Shown here: in pieces, positions 1 through 9,891 of the stretch
Layout of the letters: every line of letters begins with the position of its first letter
How positions within the stretch are numbered: position 1 is the stretch's first letter
Source of the DNA: Pelomonas parva
GTDB taxonomy: Bacteria > Pseudomonadota > Gammaproteobacteria > Burkholderiales > Burkholderiaceae_C
Assembly: GCF_043555835.1 (NCBI RefSeq)
Contig: NZ_JBIGHV010000001.1
Location: 62,001 to 126,000, forward strand
Length of the DNA: 64,000 nucleotides
Direction of reading: 5' to 3'
Translations under genes and position numbers: made by a program
The notes under the pieces: generated by a model
What the model was told of the DNA's origin: nothing
Database searches by the model: none
What the model saw: only the letters and a program-made list of their open reading frames with translations

Positions 1-254
1 GCCACCGTCTCGCCCGCCACCGCCCGCAGCCCCGCCGCCCGCGCGTGATGCAGCCGCAGCCGCTCGCCCGCCTGCAGCTTCAGCCCCGGCCATTGCAGCG
101 TGCGTGCGTCCAGCCAGTAGGCCTCGGCGGCGGCATTGGCGGCGGGCGCTGGCGCAGGCACCGGCGCGTTGCAGTCGTCCAGATCGCCCGCCCGTGCGAC
201 CGTGGCGATCAGCGTCAGGCCCAGCAGCGCGACCAGCGTGGAACGAGGCGTCAT
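1..254 (-). CDS. Pullulanase-type GH13 enzyme, N-terminal fragment (cut by window edge)
   Basis: Only the first 84 codons are in the window. The product starts with a Sec signal peptide (MTPRSTLVALLGLTLIATVARA, cleavage after about residue 22, so it is exported). After a proline/alanine linker comes an AYWLDARTLQWPG stretch, which resembles the N-terminal region of PulA-type pullulanases that debranch alpha-1,6 links. The catalytic barrel lies outside the window, so the assignment rests on this short match and on the neighbouring alpha-glucan genes. A GGAG ribosome-binding site sits six bases before the ATG and supports the start. It diverges from the amylase operon at 371, and an operator-like dyad at 281-293 lies in its promoter region. 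Confidence 0.6.
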   Translation of the reverse strand, partial: MTPRSTLVALLGLTLIATVARAGDLDDCNAPVPAPAPAANAAAEAYWLDARTLQWPGLKLQAGERLRLHHARAAGLRAVAGETV

Positions 255-280
255 GGTTGTCTCCAATGTTTCGCCACATA

Positions 281-293
281 GTAGCAAAACTAC
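281..293. promoter_or_regulatory. Operator candidate S1, GTAG-N5-CTAC dyad
   Basis: The sequence is GTAGCAAAACTAC, followed by AT. The identical 13-mer recurs at 47458-47470. It lies 27 bases upstream of the pullulanase start, over its likely transcription start, and between the two divergent promoters. It belongs to the set of dyads found in all alpha-glucan promoters of this window. Confidence 0.7.
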
Positions 294-312
294 ATTTATC
301 GAAATCCCGCTA

Positions 313-340
313 TTGCTTCAAGCATGTAAGTCGCTATGCT
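313..340 (+). promoter_or_regulatory. Possible sigma-70 promoter of the amylase operon
   Basis: TTGCTT (313-318) and TATGCT (335-340) are separated by 16 bases, a reasonable -35/-10 pair. Transcription would start near 347, placing dyad S2 (358-370) just downstream, where a bound repressor could block elongation. Assigned by eye only. Confidence 0.4.
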
Positions 341-357
341 GCGCGCCAACTTTATGC

Positions 358-370
358 GTAGTTTGATTAC
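358..370. promoter_or_regulatory. Operator candidate S2, directly abutting the amylase ATG
   Basis: GTAGTTTGATTAC ends at the base before the ATG at 371. With its flanks it fits TGTART-N3-AYTACA at all but the first base. Its position leaves no room for a Shine-Dalgarno sequence before 371, which bears on the start choice of the following gene. Confidence 0.65.
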
Positions 371-2010
<1,640 letters not shown>

Positions 2011-2014
<4 letters not shown>

Positions 2015-3618
2015 AGACCAGCCCCAAACACCTCCTGCTGTGCCTCGCGCTCGCCGCCGCCGGCGCCTGCGCGCAAGCCCAGATCGACACCCGCCCCGTG
2101 CCCGCCCAGCCGCGCGCCAGCAGCCTGCCGGCGAACTGGCAGCAAGGCGTGTTCATGGAAGTCTTCGTGCGCGGCTATCAGGACAGCGACGGTGACGGCA
2201 TCGGCGACCTGCGCGGGCTGACGAGCCGGCTGGACTATCTGAAGAAGCTCGGCGTCAGCGGCCTGTGGCTGATGCCCATCACCGCCAGCTCCGACCGCGA
2301 CCACGGCTACGCGACGACCGACTTCCGCGCCATCGAGCCGCAGTACGGCACGCTGGCTGATTTCGACGAGCTGGTCCGCGAGGCGCACAAGCGCGGCATC
2401 GCCATCGTCATGGACTACGTCATCAACCATGCGTCGTACCAGTTCCCGCCCTTCCAGGCCGCCGTGGCCGACCGCAACAGCCCGTGGCGCAGCTGGTTCG
2501 TCTGGGACGCCAACCCAGGCCTGGGATGGGACATCTGGGGCAAATACCCCTGGTACGACGCGGCCACCAAGCCCTGGGACTGGCCTGGCGACCTGAAGGA
2601 TCTGCCCGCGCCCAAGCCCGGCGCGCCCGATGTGTTCTTTGGCACCTTCGGCCCGCACATGCCCGACTTCAACATGCGCAACCCGGCGGTGGTTCAGTAC
2701 CACGAGGACTCGCTGCGCTTCTGGCTCAACCGCGGCCTGGACGGCTACCGGCTGGACGCCGTGCCCCACCTCATCGAGAACAACGCCAAGGACTGGAACG
2801 ACCAGCCCGAGAGCCGCGCGCTGACCAAGCGCTTCCAGGACCTCATCAAGAGCTACCCCGGTCGCTACGTCGTCTGCGAAGCCACGGCCGAACCCATCGC
2901 CTACGGCGAGCCCGGCCTGTGCGGCGGCGCCTTCGCCTTCAACCAGAACTACGAGCTGATGAAGGCCGCCAAGGGCGATGCCTCAGCAGTGCAAAAGGTG
3001 GCCGACTATTACCGCGCCATGTCGCCGACGATGGCGACCTTCCTGCACAACCACGACATCTTCACCGGCCAGCGCGTGTGGGACCAGCTGCACGGCGACG
3101 AGGCCCGCTACCGGCTGGCGGCGGCCAGCTACCTGCTGCTGCCGGGCACGCCCTTCGTCTTCTACGGCGAGGAGATCGGCCTGGCCGGCATCGACGGCAA
3201 GGATGCTCGGGACGACGCGCCGCTGCGGTCGCCGATGAGCTGGACGCCGGCAGGTGGCTTCTCCACGAACCCGCAGCCCTTCCGCCCGCTCGCGCTGAAC
3301 CGTAGCCGGCACAACGCCGAGAGCCAGCAGCGCGACCCGGCCTCGCTGTTCAACTTCTACCGCGAGCTGATTCAACTCCGCCGTGCCTCACCCGCGTTGA
3401 CGTTGGGCCGCTACGAAGCGGACAAGGTCGACGGCCAGGTCTGGACCTTCCAGCGTGTGCAGGGGAACGAGCGTGTGCTGGTGGCCATCAACTACGGCGA
3501 CACGCTGGCCGCATTCGACCTGCCAAAACGAGCCCGCGCGCTCTATCCCAAGGGCGGCACCGCACGCGCGACGCTGCCCCCGCTCTCTGTCCACATCTAC
3601 CGGCTGGAACCGCAATGA
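2011..3618 (+). CDS. Exported GH13 alpha-amylase family enzyme, paralogue of the preceding gene
   Basis: 535-residue GH13 enzyme, closely similar to its upstream neighbour from the mature N terminus onward (shared VFVRxYQDSDGDGIGDLRGL block). A Sec signal peptide ends near AQA (residue 23); the Cys20 context is a poor lipobox, so this copy is more likely soluble and periplasmic. The catalytic residues align at the same positions as in the neighbour: Asp249 (GYRLDA), Glu290 (VVCEA) and Asp349 (HNHD). It has an insertion around residues 180-210 that the neighbour lacks. The ATG overlaps the preceding stop by four bases, as does its own stop with the next gene, which indicates translational coupling. 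Likely origin is tandem duplication followed by change of anchoring. Confidence 0.88.
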
Positions 3619-5444
3619 AAGCCTTGATCACCCTCGCTACTGCCCTGCTGATGAGCCTGCCCCTGATGGCCACCGAACCCACCCATCGCGTCGAACCGCC
3701 CAACTGGTGGGTCGGCATGCGCGACACCTCGCTGCAGCTGATGCTGCACGCCCCCGGCATTGCCAACGCCAAGCCCACGCTGGCGCCCTACCCCGGCGTC
3801 ACGCTGAAGAGCAGCCACCGGGCCAGCAGCGCCAACTACCTCTTCGTCGACCTGGACATCGCGCCCGGCACCAAGCCCGGCGAGCTGACGCTGAACGTCG
3901 CCGGCAAGGCGCTGCGCTACCCGCTGCTGGCCCGCGCGCCCGGCTCGGCGGACCGCCAGGGCTTCGGCCCCAAGGATGCGATCTACCTCGTCGTACCGGA
4001 CCGCTTCGCCCAGGGCGGCAGCGGCAAGCAGGCCGACATGAAGGAAGGCCAGGACCGCGCCGATCACGGCGGCCGCCACGGCGGCGACCTCGCCGGCATG
4101 CGCCAGCACCTGGGCTACATCGCCGGGCTGGGCTTCACGCAGGTCTGGCCCACGCCGCTGGTCGAGAACAACAGCGCCAAGTACAGCTATCACGGCTACG
4201 CGGCGACCGACTTCTACAAGATTGATCCACGCTTCGGCACGAACGACGACTTCGGCGCTTTCGTCTCCGAGGCGCGTTCCAAGGGTATCGGCGTCATCCA
4301 GGACATCGTGCTCAACCACATCGGCAGCGACCACTGGTGGATGAAGGACCTGCCGGCGCCCGACTGGGTCAACGCCTGGCCGCAGTACACGGAGACGCAT
4401 CACGCGCGCATGACGCTGCAGGACCCGTATGCCTCAGCGCAAGACAGGAAGCGCTTCACCGACGGCTGGTTCGTGCCCGGCATGCCCGACCTCAACCAGC
4501 GCCGGCCGGAGCTGGCCACCTACCTGATCCAGAAGACGCTGTGGTGGGTTGAACGCTTCGGCCTGTCCGGCATCCGCACCGACACCTACTCCTACTCCGA
4601 CCGCGACTTCCTGAGCCGCTGGTCTGCGCGCGTCATGCAGGAGTACCCGCGCCTGAACATCGTCGGCGAGGAATGGAGCCCTCACCCGGCCGTCGTCGCC
4701 TACTGGCAGCGCGGCAAGAAGAACCACGACGGCTACATCTCGCACGCGCCGAGCATGATGGACTTCCCGATGCAGTCCAACCTGCTCGCGGCGCTGACGG
4801 AGGGCGACGGCCCGCACACCGGCCTGACCAAGCTCTACGAGGGCCTGGCGCACGACTTCGTCTACCCGGACCCGTCCAACCTCGTGCTCTTCGACGGCAA
4901 CCACGACACGCCGCGCATCTTCTCGCTGCTGAAGAACGATGTCGACCTGACCAAGATCGCGCTGGCCTACCTGGCCACGACGCGCCGCATCCCGCAGCTG
5001 TTCTATGGCAGCGAACTGCTGCTGCAGAGCCCCACCGAGCGTGACGACGGCAAGGTGCGTGCCGACATGCCCGGCGGCTGGCCCGGCGACAAGGTCAATG
5101 CCTTCACGGGCGCGGGACTGACCGCCGAGCAGCGCGACATGCAGGACTGGGTGCGGCGCCTGTTCACCTGGCGCAAGACCGCGACCGTCATCCACGACGG
5201 CGCGCTGATGCAGTTCGCGCCGCTGGAGGGCGTGTATGTGTTCTTCCGCTATGACGCGGGGCGGACGGTGCTGGTCGCGCTGAACAAGACGGGCAAGGCG
5301 GTGGAGCTGCCCGTGGCCCGCTTTGCGGAACGCGTCGCGCCGGGTCAGCGCGCCCGTGATGCGCTCAGCGGCAAAGACCTCACGCTGGGCGCCAGCCTGA
5401 GCGTGCCGGCGCGCAGCCCGCTGATCCTGGAGATCGGGCGCTGA
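3615..5444 (+). CDS. Periplasmic cyclomaltodextrinase/neopullulanase-type GH13
   Basis: 609-residue enzyme of the SusA-like group. It has a Sec signal peptide (about residues 1-19), then an Ig-like N-terminal domain beginning VEPPNWWVGM (27-35), typical of cyclomaltodextrinase N domains, then the GH13 barrel from about 120. Catalytic positions are DIVLNH (230-235), nucleophile Asp323 (GIRTDTYSYSD), acid/base Glu352 (VGEEW) and Asp431 (GNHD). A short C-terminal beta domain ends the protein. Family members open cyclodextrins or cleave pullulan and short maltodextrins. As the last gene of the three-GH13 operon it probably finishes degradation of oligosaccharides before uptake by the Mal transporter encoded at 14.9-19.8 kb. 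Confidence 0.88.
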   Translation: MKALITLATALLMSLPLMATEPTHRVEPPNWWVGMRDTSLQLMLHAPGIANAKPTLAPYPGVTLKSSHRASSANYLFVDLDIAPGTKPGELTLNVAGKALRYPLLARAPGSADRQGFGPKDAIYLVVPDRFAQGGSGKQADMKEGQDRADHGGRHGGDLAGMRQHLGYIAGLGFTQVWPTPLVENNSAKYSYHGYAATDFYKIDPRFGTNDDFGAFVSEARSKGIGVIQDIVLNHIGSDHWWMKDLPAPDWVNAWPQYTETHHARMTLQDPYASAQDRKRFTDGWFVPGMPDLNQRRPELATYLIQKTLWWVERFGLSGIRTDTYSYSDRDFLSRWSARVMQEYPRLNIVGEEWSPHPAVVAYWQRGKKNHDGYISHAPSMMDFPMQSNLLAALTEGDGPHTGLTKLYEGLAHDFVYPDPSNLVLFDGNHDTPRIFSLLKNDVDLTKIALAYLATTRRIPQLFYGSELLLQSPTERDDGKVRADMPGGWPGDKVNAFTGAGLTAEQRDMQDWVRRLFTWRKTATVIHDGALMQFAPLEGVYVFFRYDAGRTVLVALNKTGKAVELPVARFAERVAPGQRARDALSGKDLTLGASLSVPARSPLILEIGR

Positions 5445-5457
5445 CCGGCGCAGCAGC

Positions 5458-5889
5458 CTAGATCAACGTCAGGGCGGCCTTCCCGTCCGTGACAACCTCT
5501 GAGGCCAGCTTCTGGTCCATGGTGGCCAGCTTGCCCTTGTTCTCCTTGGCGAGCGCAAGCAGGTAGCTATCAGTGACCCGACCGTGGCTAGACAAGAGGT
5601 TCGGGTCGACCAAGGCACTGTCGACGAGGCTGATGCTGTCCGGCCAAAAGGCGTGTCCGGCCAGGCCCCGGATGGCGGCCAGAGCGGACGCGACCGTACT
5701 CGGCGGGCCGGGCGAATTCGGGTATTTGGGGTGCCCGACGATGCGCAGCAGGCCGTTCTCCGTGATGGGACAGGTGGCGAATGCCTTGTGCCCCACCCGG
5801 CCGAACCACTCGTGAACCTGGTCGTGCTGAACATGCGCCGGGTCGATGAGCGCAATGAGCACGTTCACGTCCAGCAGGTAGCGCGTCAC
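5458..5889 (-). CDS. vapC: VapC-type PIN-domain toxin
   Basis: 143-residue PIN-domain protein, a probable Mg-dependent RNase toxin. The four acidic residues expected of the family are visible: Asp7 (LLDVNVL), Glu44 (ITENG), Asp107 (VTDSYLL) and Asp125 (TMDQKL). The start is GTG at 5889, overlapping the antitoxin stop by four bases (GTGA). It converges on the GH13 operon with only 13 bases between the stops. Its RNA target cannot be inferred. Confidence 0.85.
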   Translation of the reverse strand: MTRYLLDVNVLIALIDPAHVQHDQVHEWFGRVGHKAFATCPITENGLLRIVGHPKYPNSPGPPSTVASALAAIRGLAGHAFWPDSISLVDSALVDPNLLSSHGRVTDSYLLALAKENKGKLATMDQKLASEVVTDGKAALTLI

Positions 5890-6119
5890 GGCTGCTCGTC
5901 GCGCAACTGGTTCACGAGTTCGAGCGTCACCGGTACGGCGCCCTTGCGGCTCGCCAGCAGAGGTATGCCGTTGCGCTCGGTCTTGTTGCTTCGCGTGCTG
6001 CGGGACAGTCCTTGGCGCGCCAGCGCCGAGATCACCTCGCCGATGCTGCGCTGCTCTCGTTCGGCCAGATGCTTGGCTGCGGCCAGAACGTCGTCGTCAA
6101 TGGCAAGTGTCGTCCGCAT
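5886..6119 (-). CDS. vapB: VapB-type antitoxin with ribbon-helix-helix N terminus
   Basis: 77-residue partner of the adjacent PIN toxin. Residues 1-40 (MRTTLAIDDDVLAAAKHLAE...) fit a ribbon-helix-helix DNA-binding fold, and the C-terminal half would wrap the toxin. ATG 6119 is chosen over an in-frame ATG at 6170 because GAGGAG lies seven bases upstream. The pair is likely autoregulated: a repeated GATGTTTG element sits just upstream (6147-6175). Confidence 0.82.
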   Translation of the reverse strand: MRTTLAIDDDVLAAAKHLAEREQRSIGEVISALARQGLSRSTRSNKTERNGIPLLASRKGAVPVTLELVNQLRDEQP

Positions 6120-6146
6120 GGCACCACTCCTCAGTGGACTTGATGC

Positions 6147-6175
6147 CAAACATCTTACATCACGCATCAAACATC
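6147..6175 (-). promoter_or_regulatory. Direct repeats upstream of vapB, likely autoregulatory site
   Basis: The octamer GATGTTTG (minus strand) occurs at 6154-6147 and at 6175-6168, 21 bases apart, or two helical turns. Further GATG units lie between them. This spacing suits two antitoxin dimers binding on one DNA face. Confidence 0.45.
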
Positions 6176-6244
6176 AGCATGCTGACGCGGTTGCCAGACG
6201 AGACGAAGTCTCGCTGGACGCCAGCAGAGTCGCCGCGAGGAGGA

Positions 6245-7756
6245 TCAGCCCGGCAGCTTCAACAGCTCGAATGGCCCACGTCCCGACGCCGCCGTGATCA
6301 GCCCCAGCACCCGCGTCGGCTCGCTGCCGATCCAGTCCCAGTGGAAGCGCCAGCCCCAGTTGCCGCCCAACACGCCGGGCACGTTCATGCGGTGGCTGCC
6401 GTTCAGGCCCAGCACGTCCTGCAGCGGATAGACGGCGATGTTGGCCACCGAGTTGGCACAGGCGCGGATCATGGCCCAGTGAATGTCATGGTCGCCGCAG
6501 GCCAGGTAGGAGCCGGCGAACTGGCGCTCGCGGGGCCCTGCCTGTTCCCACCAGCCGCGCACGGTGTCGTTGTCGTGCGTGCCGGTGTAGGCCACCGAGG
6601 TGGTGGGCCACATGTGCGGCAGGAACTCATGGTCGCCCTCGGCGCCGAAGGCGAACTGCAGGATCTTCATGCCGGGGAAGCCGCAGCCGTCGCGCAACTC
6701 GTACACGTCGTCGGTGATGAAGCCCAGGTCCTCGGCGACGATGGGCAGCGGACCCAGCGCCGTGCGGATGGCGTCGAAGAGCGGCATGCCCGGCCCCTTG
6801 AGCCACTGACCAACCGTGGCGTCGGGGCTGCTAGCCGGAATCTCGTAATAGCCCGCAAAGCCGCGGAAGTGGTCGATGCGAAAGACATCGGCCTGCGTCA
6901 GCGCGCGCTTCACGCGGGCCGTCCACCAGGCGTAGTTCTCGTCGGCCATCTTGTCCCAGCGGTACAGCGGGTTGCCCCAGCGCTGGCCGAGCGGGCCGAG
7001 ATCGTCGGGTGGGCAGCCGGCCACGACCGTGGGCTGATAGTTCTCGTCCAGCGAATACAGGTCGGGGCGCGACCAGCAATCCGCGCTGTCGTGGGCCACG
7101 AAGATGGGCAGGTCGCCCATGATGTGCACGCCGTGCTCGTTGGCATAGGCCTTGAGCGCGCCGATCTGCACGTCGAACTGCCATTGCACGAACTGCCAGA
7201 AGGCGATTTCGTCGGCGTAGTCCTTGCGGGCCTGGGCGATGGCCTTGGGCTCGCGCTTCTTCAGGCCTTCGCTCCATTCCCACCACGGCTGGCCGTTCAG
7301 CGGCGAGCGGATGGCCATGAAGAGCACGTAGTCGTCCAGCCAGCTCTGCTGCGACAGGCACCAGGCGGCAAAGGCGATGCGGTCGGCGTCTGCGGCACCC
7401 GCGAAAAAGCCGGCGGCGGCGGCGCGCAGCTGCTGCTCGCGCCAGGGCGTGACAACGCCGTAGTCGATGCGCTCGCCGTGGAAGTGCGGCACCTCGGGCT
7501 GCTTCAACCAGCCTTTGGCGATCAGCGGCTCCAGCGCCACCATCCACTGGCTGCCGGCAAAGGCCGACACGCCCTGGTAGGGGCTGTCGCCGGGGCCGAT
7601 GGGCGTGGTGGGCAGCAGCTGCCAGATGGACTGGCCGGCGGACTCCAGCCAGTCGACGAAGCGGTAGGCATCGGGGCCGAAGTCGCCCATGCCGTGCGGG
7701 CCGGGCAGCGAGGTGATGTGCAGCAGCACACCGGAGGAACGTTGGTTCAGATTCAT
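6245..7756 (-). CDS. malQ: 4-alpha-glucanotransferase (amylomaltase, GH77)
   Basis: 503-residue cytoplasmic enzyme that transfers maltodextrinyl units between alpha-1,4-glucans and releases glucose from maltose and maltotriose. GH77 landmarks are clear: SSGVLLHITSLPGPHG at the N terminus, nucleophile Asp295 (FRIDHFRGF), acid/base Glu342 (VAEDLG) and Asp395 (GTHDNDT). The length is usual for short-form bacterial amylomaltases. It is the last gene of glgP-glgB-glgX-malQ, and its ATG overlaps the glgX stop by four bases. Long maltodextrins it makes can be used by GlgP; the glucose can be used by the glucokinases at 46-49 kb. Confidence 0.96.
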   Translation of the reverse strand: MNLNQRSSGVLLHITSLPGPHGMGDFGPDAYRFVDWLESAGQSIWQLLPTTPIGPGDSPYQGVSAFAGSQWMVALEPLIAKGWLKQPEVPHFHGERIDYGVVTPWREQQLRAAAAGFFAGAADADRIAFAAWCLSQQSWLDDYVLFMAIRSPLNGQPWWEWSEGLKKREPKAIAQARKDYADEIAFWQFVQWQFDVQIGALKAYANEHGVHIMGDLPIFVAHDSADCWSRPDLYSLDENYQPTVVAGCPPDDLGPLGQRWGNPLYRWDKMADENYAWWTARVKRALTQADVFRIDHFRGFAGYYEIPASSPDATVGQWLKGPGMPLFDAIRTALGPLPIVAEDLGFITDDVYELRDGCGFPGMKILQFAFGAEGDHEFLPHMWPTTSVAYTGTHDNDTVRGWWEQAGPRERQFAGSYLACGDHDIHWAMIRACANSVANIAVYPLQDVLGLNGSHRMNVPGVLGGNWGWRFHWDWIGSEPTRVLGLITAASGRGPFELLKLPG

Positions 7757-9837
7757 ACGTGGCGGAGCACAACGAGTGATCGGGCCGGCACGTTCAGCGG
7801 CGCGCCGGCGGGGATGAGGGGTGCGGCCGACTCGCCGCTGCTGTCCAGCACCAGCCGCCAGGGGCCGTTGCAGAGCAGGAAGGGCAAGGGCATCGGGTCG
7901 GGGTTGAAGACAATCATCAGCCGTGGCGCCGCCGCCCCGGCTTCACGCAGCTGGGCGCCGAAGGCACGTTGGCCGGCGTCGTGCCAGTCGTGCGGCGTCA
8001 TCTCGTGGCCGCTGGGCGCGTACCAGGCGATGCTGGCCTCGCCCGGGCCGCTGGCAAACCAGCGCGGGTGGCGGAGCAGCGGCTCGGCGGCGCGCAGTGC
8101 CAACAACTCGGCGACCAGCTCGGTGGTGCGGAAGTCGGCCTGGTCCCAGTTCAGCCACGTCGTCGGGTTGTCCTGACAGTAGGCGTTGTTGTTGCCGCCC
8201 TGGCTGTTGCCAATCTCGTCGCCGGCACACAGCATGGGCGTGCCCTGGGCCAGCAGCGTGGTCGCCAGCAGCGCGCGGCGCACGCGCTCGCGCAGCGCGT
8301 TGATGGCGGCGTCATCCGTCGGGCCTTCGGCGCCGAAGTTGGCGCAAAGCTCGCCGTCGCGGCCGTCGCGGTTGTCTTCGCCGTTGGCCTGGTTGTGCTT
8401 GGTGCTGTAGCTCGTCAGGTCGGCCAGCGTGAAGCCGTCGTGCACGGCGACGAAGTTGACCGAGGCGGTGGGCAGGCGCTGGCCGTGGTGAAAGACGTCG
8501 CTGGACGCCATGAAGCGCCGCGCGAACTCGCCGCGGCCCACGCCGTGCGGCCCGGCCTTCAGCCAGTAGCCGCGCACCGCATCGCGGAACTTGTCGTTCC
8601 ATTCGAGGAAGCGGCCCGGGAAGCGGCCCACCTGGTAGCCGTCGTAGGCCGCATCCCAGGGCTCGGCGATGAGGTGCACGCCGGCCAGCACGGGGTCCTG
8701 CCGCAGCGCGGTGAAGAAGGCGGCATTGGCGTCGTAGCCATGACGGGTGCGGCCCAGCACCGGAGCCAGATCGAAGCGGAAGCCGTCGACGCCCATCTCG
8801 CCCACCCAGTAGCGCAGCGAGTCCAGCACGAACTGGGTCACGCGCGGATGCGAGCAGCGCAGCGTGTTGCCGCAGCCGGTCAGGTTCTCGTTGCGGCTCT
8901 TGTCGTCGGCCACGAGGCGGTACCAGGTGGTGTTGTCCAGGCCGCGGAAGCTCAGCGTCGGGCCGAACTCGTTGCCTTCGGGCGTGTGGTTGTAGACGAC
9001 GTCCAGCACGACCTCCAGGCCGGCCTCATGCAGCGCGGCGACCATCTGGCGGAACTCGGCCGTGACGGCGGTCGGGTCCTGGCGGTGCTCGGCCCTGGCC
9101 CAGCGCGGGTCCGGGCAGAAGAAGCCCAGCGTGTTGTAGCCCCAGTAGTTGTGCAGGCCGCGCTCGGCGAGGTGCGGCTCGTCGATGCAGTACTGCACCG
9201 GCAGCAGCGACAGCGTCGTCACGCCCAGGCGCTTGAAATGCGCGATGGATGCCGGGTGCGCCAGGCCGGCGTATGTGCCGCGCAGCTCTTCCGGCACGCC
9301 GGGCAGGGTCTTCGAGAAGCCCTTGACGTGAACCTCGTAGAGCACGACCTCGGCCGGTGCGCGACGCGGCTTGTGAGCCCGCACAGGACTGACTGACGGC
9401 GGTGCCACGCGAGCCTTCAGTGCCTGCGTCGCGTTGTCGCGCGTGTCCAGCGAGCGCGGGCCGTCCGGGTGGCCCAGCTCATAGCCATGGTGCTCGGCGC
9501 GCCAGCCGAAGTGGCCGACGATTTCTCGCGCCCAGGGGTCCAGCAGCAGCTTGTGCGGGTTGAAGCGGTGGCCTTGCTCCGGCAGGTAGGGGCCATGGGC
9601 GCGCACACCGTAGACGAGGCCGGGGCCGACACCTGGCAGGAAGCCGTGGAAGACGCCGTCATGCGGGCCGTCCAGCGTGTAGCGGCGCAGCTCGCGCTGG
9701 CCTTCGCCGTCGAACACACACAGCTCGATGCGGGTCGCGTGCTCACTGACAACCGCGAAGTTGACGCCGCCGTCGCGGGCGAAGGAACCCAGCGGCTCAT
9801 GCCAGCCAGGTTGGAGGTCGGGTAGGTGTGCCATCAC
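7753..9837 (-). CDS. glgX: Glycogen debranching enzyme GlgX (GH13)
   Basis: 694-residue isoamylase-type debranching enzyme that hydrolyses alpha-1,6 branches left after phosphorylase action. An N-terminal beta domain (about 10-110, PLGSFARDGGVNFAVVSEHA) precedes the barrel. Catalytic residues are Asp356 (GFRFDLAP) and Glu392 (IAEPWD), with the HDGFTL variant of region IV typical of GlgX. No signal peptide, so cytoplasmic. The stop overlaps malQ by four bases; 54 bases separate its start from the glgB stop, with no visible terminator. Confidence 0.95.
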   Translation of the reverse strand: MMAHLPDLQPGWHEPLGSFARDGGVNFAVVSEHATRIELCVFDGEGQRELRRYTLDGPHDGVFHGFLPGVGPGLVYGVRAHGPYLPEQGHRFNPHKLLLDPWAREIVGHFGWRAEHHGYELGHPDGPRSLDTRDNATQALKARVAPPSVSPVRAHKPRRAPAEVVLYEVHVKGFSKTLPGVPEELRGTYAGLAHPASIAHFKRLGVTTLSLLPVQYCIDEPHLAERGLHNYWGYNTLGFFCPDPRWARAEHRQDPTAVTAEFRQMVAALHEAGLEVVLDVVYNHTPEGNEFGPTLSFRGLDNTTWYRLVADDKSRNENLTGCGNTLRCSHPRVTQFVLDSLRYWVGEMGVDGFRFDLAPVLGRTRHGYDANAAFFTALRQDPVLAGVHLIAEPWDAAYDGYQVGRFPGRFLEWNDKFRDAVRGYWLKAGPHGVGRGEFARRFMASSDVFHHGQRLPTASVNFVAVHDGFTLADLTSYSTKHNQANGEDNRDGRDGELCANFGAEGPTDDAAINALRERVRRALLATTLLAQGTPMLCAGDEIGNSQGGNNNAYCQDNPTTWLNWDQADFRTTELVAELLALRAAEPLLRHPRWFASGPGEASIAWYAPSGHEMTPHDWHDAGQRAFGAQLREAGAAAPRLMIVFNPDPMPLPFLLCNGPWRLVLDSSGESAAPLIPAGAPLNVPARSLVVLRHV

Positions 9838-9891
9838 AGATCAGCTAGCAAACAAGGTGCCCGAGAAGCTGTGTCGTAGGACATGCGCAGG

